Origin: UBA2882 sp045542735
GTDB lineage: Bacteria; Bacillota; Clostridia; Lachnospirales; Lachnospiraceae
Reading direction: 5' to 3'
Assembly (NCBI GenBank): GCA_045542735.1
Contig: JAZQLQ010000020.1
Location: forward strand, 1-57,206
DNA: 57,206 nt
This document shows, piece after piece, positions 8,190-17,500 of this stretch. Under the pieces are notes generated by a model. That model was given only the letters and a program-made list of their open reading frames with translations. It ran no database searches and was not told the origin of the DNA. Made by a program: the position numbers and the translations under genes. How positions within the stretch are numbered: position 1 is the first letter of the stretch; every line of letters starts with the position of its first letter.

Positions 8190-9812
8190 ATGGCAAAAGA
8201 GATTAAATACGGAGCAGAAGCCCGTGCAGCATTAGAAGCCGGTGTAAATCAGCTGGCAGATACTGTCAGAGTGACAATCGGACCCAAAGGAAGAAATGTT
8301 GTTTTGGACAAATCTTTCGGAGCACCCCTCATCACAAACGATGGTGTGACAATCGCAAAAGAAATTGAACTGGAAAACGCATTTGAAAATATGGGAGCAC
8401 AGCTTGTAAAAGAAGTTGCGACCAAGACCAATGATGTGGCAGGTGACGGTACAACAACCGCTACTGTATTGGCCCAGGCAATGATTAATGCAGGTATGAA
8501 AAACCTGGCAGCAGGTGCAAACCCCATTATTTTAAGAAAAGGTATGAAAAAAGCTACTGATTGTGCAGTAGAAGCGATTGCTAAGATGAGCTCCAATGTA
8601 AAAGGTAAAGAGCACATTGCAAAAGTTGCAGCTATTTCTGCAGGAGATGAAGAAATCGGTAACTTAGTGGCTGATGCTATGGAAAAAGTATCCGGCGACG
8701 GTGTTATCACAATCGAAGAAAGTAAAACCATGCAGACTGAGCTTGATTTAGTAGAAGGTATGCAGTTTGACCGTGGATATATCAGTGCTTACATGGCAAC
8801 CGATATGGAAAAAATGGAAGCAGTATTGGATAATCCTTATATCTTAATTACAGATAAGAAAATCAGCAGCATTCAGGAGATTCTTCCTGTATTGGAACAG
8901 ATTGTACAGTCCGGTGCAAAGCTTTTAATTATTGCAGAGGATGTAGAGGGTGAAGCTTTAACGACTTTAATCGTAAACAAACTGCGTGGTACATTCAACG
9001 TAGTTGCTGTAAAAGCACCCGGATACGGCGACAGAAGAAAAGCAATGCTTGAGGATATCGCTATTTTGACAGGTGGTAGCGTGATTTCTTCCGAGCTTGG
9101 TATGGACTTAAAAGAAGCTACCTTAGCACAGCTTGGCCGTGCAAAATCCGTTAAAATCCAGAAAGAAAATACTGTTATCGTTGATGGTGAAGGACAGAAA
9201 GCAAATATTGATGCAAGAATTGCAAGTATCAAACAGCAGATTGAAGAAACAACTTCTGATTTTGACAGAGAAAAATTGCAGGAAAGACTTGCTAAATTGG
9301 CAGGTGGTGTAGCAGTTATCCGTGTAGGTGCAGCTACCGAGACAGAGATGAAAGAAGCAAAACTTCGTCTGGAAGATGCTTTGGCAGCAACCAGAGCGGC
9401 AGTGGAAGAGGGTATCATCGCAGGTGGTGGTTCCGCATATATCCACGCATCCAAAGATGTTGCTAAATTGGCAGAAACTTTGGAAGGTGATGAGAAGACA
9501 GGTGCAAAGATTATCCTGAAAGCATTGGAGGCACCCTTATTCCATATTGCATCCAACGCCGGTTTGGAAGGAAGTGTTATCATCAACAAAGTGCGTGAAT
9601 CAGAGCCGGGTATCGGTTTTGATGCATTAAGAGAAGAGTATACAGACATGGTTGAAAGTGGTATTCTTGACCCTGCAAAGGTAACAAGAAGTGCACTTCA
9701 GAACGCTACCAGTGTAGCATCCACATTGCTCACAACCGAATCTGTTGTGGCAAATATCAAAGAGCCTATGCCGGCAATGCCTGCGGGCCCTGATATGAGC
9801 GGTATGATGTAA
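8190..9812 (+). CDS. groEL: Chaperonin GroEL
   Basis: A 540-residue ATP-dependent chaperonin that forms the double ring assisting folding of cytosolic proteins. 'TVRVTIGPKGRNVVLDKSFGAP', 'NDVAGDGTTTATVLAQAM' (ATP site with the catalytic Asp) and 'AAVEEGIIAGGGSAYIHA' match the family along its whole length. The C-terminus ends in a Met/Gly/Pro-rich tail 'MPAMPAGPDMSGMM', a short version of the GGM tail. The start is taken as 8190, eight bases after AGGAGG (8176-8181), because the ATG at 8184 lies only two bases from it. The gene is co-transcribed with groES and ends in a strong terminator. Confidence 0.98.
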   Translation: MAKEIKYGAEARAALEAGVNQLADTVRVTIGPKGRNVVLDKSFGAPLITNDGVTIAKEIELENAFENMGAQLVKEVATKTNDVAGDGTTTATVLAQAMINAGMKNLAAGANPIILRKGMKKATDCAVEAIAKMSSNVKGKEHIAKVAAISAGDEEIGNLVADAMEKVSGDGVITIEESKTMQTELDLVEGMQFDRGYISAYMATDMEKMEAVLDNPYILITDKKISSIQEILPVLEQIVQSGAKLLIIAEDVEGEALTTLIVNKLRGTFNVVAVKAPGYGDRRKAMLEDIAILTGGSVISSELGMDLKEATLAQLGRAKSVKIQKENTVIVDGEGQKANIDARIASIKQQIEETTSDFDREKLQERLAKLAGGVAVIRVGAATETEMKEAKLRLEDALAATRAAVEEGIIAGGGSAYIHASKDVAKLAETLEGDEKTGAKIILKALEAPLFHIASNAGLEGSVIINKVRESEPGIGFDALREEYTDMVESGILDPAKVTRSALQNATSVASTLLTTESVVANIKEPMPAMPAGPDMSGMM

Positions 9813-9844
9813 GGATAAATTCACAACTGTAATAATATGCGCAA

Positions 9845-9880
9845 AAGAAATCACTTTTTCGGAAGTGGTTTCTTTTTTTG
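9845..9880 (+). terminator. groESL intrinsic terminator
   Basis: A long A/T-rich stem closes on a TTCGG-type loop (aaatcactt against aagtggttt) and runs into seven T. The following ~180 bases up to the sortase promoter hold nothing I recognise. Confidence 0.85.
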
Positions 9881-10059
9881 TGTGTCAAGGCGACGAGAAA
9901 GTGATTCTGGGTAACGACATAAAGATGTTATGTAAACCACAAGTTCCAAAATGGGGATATCATGGTCTTGTGTGACAGGATGTAAAAACTGCACAAGATG
10001 TATGAAAAAATAGAAAAAACAAAATAAAGGAAAAAGAAAAAATAAACTATATATGGGGC

Positions 10060-10088
10060 TTGAAAAGGTTGCGATAATGATGTATTAT
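10060..10088 (+). promoter_or_regulatory. Promoter of the sortase-adhesin cluster
   Basis: TTGAAA and TATTAT separated by 17 bases. Transcription would begin near 10,095, which leaves too little leader for the GTG at 10,100 and favours the ATG at 10,151 as the sortase start. Confidence 0.65.
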
Positions 10089-10150
10089 GTAAAGTAATAG
10101 TGAAATATTGGGTTATTGCGCCCGAAATCAGGGTGTCAGAGATTAAAATA

Positions 10151-10939
10151 ATGAAAAAAAAGACGGATTACATATTGTTGGCAGCAGGCGCGGTATTTCT
10201 GATCATGTTTTGCGTGGCAGGTGTCATGTTGTGGCAATATTATGGAGATACAAAAAAGCAACAGGAAATGTCGTCTGACATTGCTATACTTCGTGAACAG
10301 GATTTGACAAGGCGTGCAGACAATGCGGACAAATCTGTCGGTGAGAACGACGGACAAGCGGCAGAAGAGATGTATGTGGGATTGCAACGGGGCGACAGTC
10401 TGTTGGCAGATATCAATCCGGATTATGTGGGTTGGATCAGTATCCCGGATACAGAGATATACTATCCCATGGTGCAAAGGGATAATTCACATTACCTGTA
10501 TTACAATTTTTATGATGAAAGAGATAGTCATGGCACCATCTTTTTGGATGAAGACCGTCAGGTAACAGATGAGGTAATTTTGATTCATGGACACCATATG
10601 AAGGATGGAACCATGTTTGCGGCATTGAAAGGATACAAGAAGAAGGAGTTTCGTTCAGAGCATCCGTATCTGTATCTGGATTTCGGTGCCGGTGATGTAG
10701 AATATGAGATTTTTGCGGTGGCGTTGGTGGATTTGACTCAAGAAGGTTATTTTTCTTATGACAAGTTCCCGGCTTCGGAGGAAGAGAAGAAGCAGTATCT
10801 GCAAAAATTGAAAGCGAATTCCTTCTGGTATGAAGCGCCGGAGGATGTTTCCAAACAGATTGTGTTGTTATCCACCTGTGATTATGGTTCGGATGAACAA
10901 CGCTTGGTAGTTGCGGCAATTGCCGTGGAAACAGAGTAG
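10151..10939 (+). CDS. srtB: Class B sortase
   Basis: A membrane-anchored transpeptidase of about 262 residues that cuts sorting signals and joins proteins to the cell wall or to each other. The N-terminus is 'MKKKTDYI' plus one hydrophobic segment (signal anchor), then the sortase barrel with 'YVGWISIPDTEIYYPMVQ'. The catalytic triad is visible: His in 'HGHHM' (about 148), Cys243 in 'LSTCDYG' and Arg251 in 'EQRLVV'. Class B enzymes carry the extra N-terminal helices seen here. The only sorting substrate in the window is the LPKTG adhesin two genes downstream. The ribosome site before 10,151 is weak, so the exact start is uncertain. Confidence 0.9.
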   Translation: MKKKTDYILLAAGAVFLIMFCVAGVMLWQYYGDTKKQQEMSSDIAILREQDLTRRADNADKSVGENDGQAAEEMYVGLQRGDSLLADINPDYVGWISIPDTEIYYPMVQRDNSHYLYYNFYDERDSHGTIFLDEDRQVTDEVILIHGHHMKDGTMFAALKGYKKKEFRSEHPYLYLDFGAGDVEYEIFAVALVDLTQEGYFSYDKFPASEEEKKQYLQKLKANSFWYEAPEDVSKQIVLLSTCDYGSDEQRLVVAAIAVETE

Positions 10940-10976
10940 AGGCATATGTATAAAAGATAGAAAGTGAGTTTTTACC

Positions 10977-11525
10977 ATGGAACTGATGAAGGGCAGACCG
11001 TCAGATGTGTCCGGACGCATGGAACGAGAAGTCAAGGTTTATGATTTGCTGGACAACCTTGGCATAGAATATGAAAGAACAGATCATGAAGAGGCCAATA
11101 CGATGGAAGCGTGCAATGAGATTGACAGAATCTTAGACACCATCATATGTAAAAATCTCTTCTTGTGCAATCGGCAGAAAACACAGTTTTATCTGCTAAT
11201 GATGCCGGGAGATAAGCCTTTTAAGACCAAGGACATTACCAAGCAACTGGAGTGTGCAAGATTGTCCTTTGCGGATACTGAATATATGGAAGAGTATCTG
11301 CACATCAAGCCCGGAGCGGTCTCCATTATGGGATTGATGAATGATACGGAAAACAAGGTACAGCTTGTCATAGACAAGCCGGTCATAGAGAGTGAGACCA
11401 TAGGTTGTCATCCTTGTGTCAGTACCTCGAGCTTGAAATTGAAAACAAAAGATGTAGTTGAGAAATTCTTTCCGGCGGTACACCATGAGCCAATCATCGT
11501 GGATTTGCCGGATGTGACAGAATAA
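10977..11525 (+). CDS. YbaK/ProX-type aminoacyl-tRNA deacylase
   Basis: A 182-residue protein of the YbaK / ProRS-editing-domain family, which hydrolyses mischarged tRNA (Ala- or Cys-tRNAPro) in trans. Marks are 'KNLFLCNRQKTQFYLLMMPGD', the conserved Lys-containing loop and the 'GCHPCVSTSSLKLKTKDV' end typical of ProXp-ala/PrdX-like proteins. It is freestanding, with no synthetase domain. It sits between the sortase (37-base gap) and the giant adhesin, whose reading begins within 20 bases of its stop, so the three are probably one transcript. Why a translation-quality enzyme travels with a surface adhesin is unclear. The adhesin is long and not obviously Pro-rich, so I make no functional link. 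Confidence 0.8.
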   Translation: MELMKGRPSDVSGRMEREVKVYDLLDNLGIEYERTDHEEANTMEACNEIDRILDTIICKNLFLCNRQKTQFYLLMMPGDKPFKTKDITKQLECARLSFADTEYMEEYLHIKPGAVSIMGLMNDTENKVQLVIDKPVIESETIGCHPCVSTSSLKLKTKDVVEKFFPAVHHEPIIVDLPDVTE

Positions 11526-11543
11526 ATGAGTGGGAGAGTTTGT

Positions 11544-14500
11544 ATGAAAAAGAAAATGTGGAAAAAGTTTTTACCGATTACCATGGCAGTTGTGATATTT
11601 GCAATATCATTGCCTGTGGACGCCTTCGCAAACACAGTATCACAAAACACAGTGACACAGGAAGAGCAGACACAGAGTCCTATGCCTGCGGTTGAAGTGG
11701 TTGATGCAAATACAGACGGTACAACAGGGGATTTGTTGGAAGGTACCACCATTGCTTTAAATGATGTCACATTGAAGGCTACTTATAAAGAACAGGGAAA
11801 TTCCACTACAACGGTTGTAAATATTACAGACGGTGGCGAGTTTGAACTTCCTTACAATGCGGATATCAATATGCGTCTGAACTTTACGTTAGCAGACGGT
11901 AACGCAATTGAGGCTGGTAAAAGCTATGTATACAAATTACCTGATTCTATCCGTGTAGACGTGGAAGCAGATCATGAGTTGGAAGACGGAAGCGGTAAAT
12001 CTATCGGTAAAGTACATATTTCTCAGGATGGAACCTTGACTTTCCAGTTTTATGCTGATGTGTTGGCGAATAATACAGATGTGGATTTTTATGTACAGTT
12101 TGAAGGTGGACTGAGTGAAGATTTACAGGAGTCAGGGAAAGAAGTAGATGTAACCTTCCCCACGGCTTCCGGTGATTTTGATTTTACCATTAATACAACA
12201 GATTCTACAGAAGATACTGAAGATCCTGAGCCTAAGGATATTTCCATTCAAAAGAGTGGTGCTCAGATTGTAAATGCAAACGGACAGAAGGTAATCGAAT
12301 GGACCATTGAATTGGGACCGGAAGGCAGAGAAACTTTGGATGGTACTATTATTGATGTATTGCCGGATGGATTAACCTATGTGCCGGGCAGTGCAACTCT
12401 GGTAGATACATATGAAGGTTCCATATCTGCCAACGTAAATGGACAGAATCTTCAGATTGAGGTCAATGATGTTAAGACCTATTATCATGCAAAAGTAAAA
12501 TTCCAGACAACTTATGATGATGAGTTTGGACAGAGTATTAATAATTCCACTTCTATGTCCGTGGATAATGAGGCTATTTTTAACCCTAGTGATGGTACAA
12601 CAGGTGTGACAGATGATGGTCAGGTAACAGTAGTGCCGGATATGGTAAGTAAAAGTGGGTCTGCTGTAGATGCTAATGGCGATATTACATGGACAGTGGT
12701 TTTAAATAGAGAGCAACTGGATCTTCAGGGAGCAACCTATACAGATACCATTGGTGACGGTATGGAGTTAAACGGAAGTGTTTCTATCAGTCCTTCAACC
12801 GGAGCGACTATTGCTACGACGGCCAATGGATTTACTGTTGATTTTGCAGATGGAGCTCCCCTTAATAGCACATATACTATTACATATAAAACAAAGGTAA
12901 CAGATTATACGGTACAGTCCTATAAAAATACGGCTACTTTGACCGATGGAACTACAAAAGATTATGATGTAACCAAAGAAGCGGTAGTACCGGGCATGAA
13001 TTTGCTAGACAAGGCTCATACATCTTTTAATACCGTGACCAATACTTTTACATGGACCATTACGGTAAATGCAGAAGGGAAAGAGTTGCATGATGTCTCA
13101 GTTAAGGATGTATTTGATCCTGACACAATGGAGTTTATCAGTGCTAGTATAACACCCAGTGTTATTGATAATACGAATGGTGAAATTACATTTGATTTAG
13201 GTGATATAAGTGCGCCTCAGACCATTACCGTTGTGACAAGAATTGTTGATCCGGAGTCTCTGGATCCAACACAATGGTATCAGTTCGTTAACAATGCAAC
13301 CTTAACAAGTACAGATATTCATGTGCCTATCGAAGATAGTGCAGATGCTTGGATACAGATAAAAGAGCCTGAATTGGTCAGCAAGAGTGGTCAGATTAAA
13401 GATGGTGTTATTGAATGGACAGTAACGGTTAATGCTCCACAGCTTACAGTAGAGGACATCAAGTTGGAAGATGTACTTCCGGCTGATACAGAGTATCTGC
13501 CGGGTACTTTCCGTATTCAGAATCTGTGGTATGATGAGAATCCCTTATACCGTGATCCTATCGTAACACAAGAAGGAACGCAGGAAAAAATCAGTTATAC
13601 CTTAGATCCCGACAATGCAGAAGAAGCTGCGTTTATGCAAAAAAGTTTCTGGTTTGTATATCAGACCAGAGTGACTGATATGGATACAGCAGGAAATAAC
13701 AATACTTATACCAATGATGCTAAACTTTCCGTGACATACGAAGGGGATGTATTGGTAGAAGATGAAGCGGGTAGTACAGTAACAGGTGTAGTTGGCGGTG
13801 TCATTGATAAGACATATTCTTACAAGACCGGTGACCAGACTGTAACGTGGGATATTGCTATTAACCAAGGTCGTAATGATATGAGCACAATTGCAAATCC
13901 CAAGATTACTGACCAGTTGGCGGATTATTTTGATTATGTAAGCGGAACCTTATATTTGGTTGACACACAGGGGAACGAAACAGCAGTTGCTGCTTCTGAC
14001 TATATTGTTTCCGTGGTAAATAATAAAATTATTGTACAATTGCCTAAAGATGAAGACGGATATTATCTGGATGATAACAGTTACATTTTCCGCTTTACCA
14101 CCAGATTCAATGTACTGGCAGCAGAGTTGGAAGGTAAACAGATTACCAATACAGCTAATTTTGTGGGTACAGGTGAAAGTTTTGAAACAGAAAGTGATGT
14201 AGTTAATAATGTTTCATTTAGTTCATCCTCTGCCGGAGCGGTTGTAAAACGTGAAGTACGCGTAAAGAAGGTGGACACCACAACAGGCGCCCCTTTGGCA
14301 AATGCAAAGTTTGAATTATATTTGGGAACAGAGTGTATCGGTGAAGCAACTTCCGGTGCAGACGGATATGCTGTTTTTGAAGATATGAATTCCGTTATCG
14401 GATATACGATTAAGTTGGCAGAGGTTCAAGCTCCCGATGGATACATATTAGATACGACAGTGTATGATATTGAGTTTACGGAAGCAAACTTAACCACAAA

Positions 14501-17500
14501 GAATGGTGTTGATTATTATGAAATAGAAATTAAAAACACCTCTGAAGCAGCTGCTTTAACAGGAGCAATTAACATTCATAAAACAGATGCTGAAGGTAAC
14601 CTTTTAGATGGTGCAGTGTTTGGCTTGTATAGTGATCCGACATGTGAAGCTAGCACATTGATCAAAAGTAGAACAGCTACAGGTGGTGTAGTTACTTTTG
14701 GTGAACTTGCATTAGGAACATACTATGTAAAAGAAATCAGCTCACCGGCAGGCTATAAAGTGTCGGATGAAGTGATCACAGCTGTGATTGAAAATGATGG
14801 CAATAATAATGCAACGGTAACTTATACAAGTAGTATAGACGGTGTGCTTACCGGAGCGACTTTTGCGCCTGTAGTAAACGAAAAAGCAACCGGTAGCCTG
14901 AAGATTACAAAGCAGGATGAAGATGATGCAACATTACTTACCGGAGCAACTTTTAGTATCTATAAGGATGCTAACTGCACAGACCGTGTAGGTACAGCAA
15001 CCACAGTAAATGGTGTATTGACATTCAGCGGTTTAGAGCTTGGCAGAACATATTATTATCGTGAGACAGTGGCTCCTACAGGATATGTGCTTGACACAAC
15101 CATCAGAGAAATTACCATCGGTGATGGCACAGAAGTGACTGATCAGTTGGAAGAAGTTGTTGTAGAGAATACAAAGGCAGTTGGAAATATTGTTATTTAC
15201 AAAATAGATGATTCAGCGACACCGGTTCCGTTGAAGGGTGTTACGTTTGCATTGTATGAAAGTGATGGCACCACCCCTGTAAAAGATAGCAATGGTGATG
15301 ATTATGTAGTCACTACAGATGATGCTGGTAAGGCTGCATTTAGCAATATTCCTTTTGGAGATTATATTATTAGAGAAACTGCCACAGCAGAAGGATATGC
15401 CATTACAACTGCAGATACCAATGTGACAATTAAGACACTTGGTGATACGGAAGTAACGGTTATCAATAATAAAATCGTAATCGATATTAAAGTGTATAAA
15501 GAAGGACCTGATGTCAATGATACGATGGGACCTTTGGCCGGAGCAGAATTTGGCTTGTATAAAAATAATGGTGTGCAGGTAGCAAAGGGAACTACTGATG
15601 ATGAAGGTAATTTGATATTCCATGATATTCCTTACGGAGACTATTATGTACAGGAATTAAAAGCGCCGGAAGGATATAATATTACAACTGCGCAACAGAA
15701 TATAGCGAAGGCAGACGTGGAGTATGCATATAGTTATACCGGTCGCATCCTTGGCTTGAGTTTTGAAAATGACAGACAAAACGGTAGCATTCAGATTACA
15801 AAAGTAGATGATCAAGACACACCCCAACCTTTAGCAGGTGCTGAGTTTACCTTGTATGATGAAAATATGCTTCCGGTAAATATGGCAGGTGTGACCAATC
15901 CGGTAACCAGTGATGCATCCGGTACTGCTACTTTTGAAAAACTTCCTTACGGAACTTACTATGTACAGGAAACGGAAGCACCGGCAGGATATGTGCGTGA
16001 TGCCAATGTGTATAAAGTGATTGTAGATAGTGACACAATTGTGACTGACTATACAAAAGATGACGGCACCACTGCGGCATTAACTATTAAAAATATCGAA
16101 GCAGATGCACCATATATTAGTTTTAAAATAAAGAAAATAGATACCGAAACCGGTAATCCTTTAGCGAATGCAACCTTTGAGTTGTATAAGGATGGACAGC
16201 CTTGTGATCCGGCTATTACAGCAGTTACGGATGAAAACGGTATTGCATATTTCAGAAGAATCGCTATTGAACTGGATCCGGATGGTACAGAATATTCTGT
16301 ACATGAGGTGGCAGCACCTACCGGATACAAATTGGATAATTATGTCTATGTATTGGGTGCAAAGGGCGAAGATGAGATAAATCAATTTGGAGATCCTTTA
16401 TCAGGTGACCCGGCGGATCCTAATTTAGAAGATGATGAAATTTTGTTTATTGATGGTGAGATACAGGAGAACATGACAACTCCTGTAGAAAACGATCCTC
16501 TGAAAGGTTCCGTAAAAGTAACCAAGACAGCATTGGTGTCTACAACACTTTTAGCAGGAGCACAATTTACTCTTTACGATGAAAACAGAAATGTAGTAAA
16601 TATCACAGGTATGACAAACCCTGCGGTAACCGATGCAAACGGTGTTGTGACATTTGCAAACTTACCCGTTGGTATCTACTATTTAAAAGAGACCAAGGCA
16701 CCGAAGGGTTATACACTCAATACTACAGAGACCAAGATTGTTGTAACAGACGAAACAGTACATGAAGTAACCTATAAAGATACACCAATCAATGTAAATA
16801 TCAGTAAGAAAGCAGTTGGTGGTGATACAGAAATCGTTGGTGCTGTATTCAAGATTTATAAAAAGAATGATGCCAATAAGACGGCTGTAGACAGTTGGAC
16901 TACAACCGGAAACATCCATAGAGTACTGGTTGGTGCGTTAGAAGCGGGAGAAACCTATGTCTTAACAGAAATGATAGCGCCCGATGGCTATGGGTATATG
17001 GCAGATCAGGAATTTACAGTAAACACTGACGGAAGTATCACGGTGCTGACAGGTGGTTTAGAAAAATCCGGTCAGACTTTAGTGGTACGTGATAAGAAGG
17101 TGACACTTGCTATCAGTAAGGTGGATGGAAATTCCCAGGCTCTAGGTGGTGCCATCCTTGGTATTTATGATGAAAATGGTGTGGAAGTTGACAGATTTAC
17201 AAGTACAACAACTACCTATGATGTACCTCTTGGTAAGTTGATTGCACCAGCATTCAATACCGATGGCAGCGTTGCTTATAAGCAGTATACATTGAAAGAA
17301 ATCAGTGCACCGGATGGATACCAGCTTGCAGAAGATATCGTGTTTGCAGTGGATTCTTACGGAAAAGTTTATACAGCACAGATTACTGGAAGTGTGACCA
17401 ATTATACAGAAATTACAGGAAGTAATCCGACAATTACCATGACGGATGAGGAAAAACCTTCGGGAACCATTTATATCCGTAAATTAAATGCAAAGACTGC

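Noticed and set aside
8249..9649. Long minus-strand open frames opposite groEL
   Set aside because: They mirror the codon pattern of groEL, have no ribosome sites, and give low-complexity Ser/Ala/Ile-rich products.
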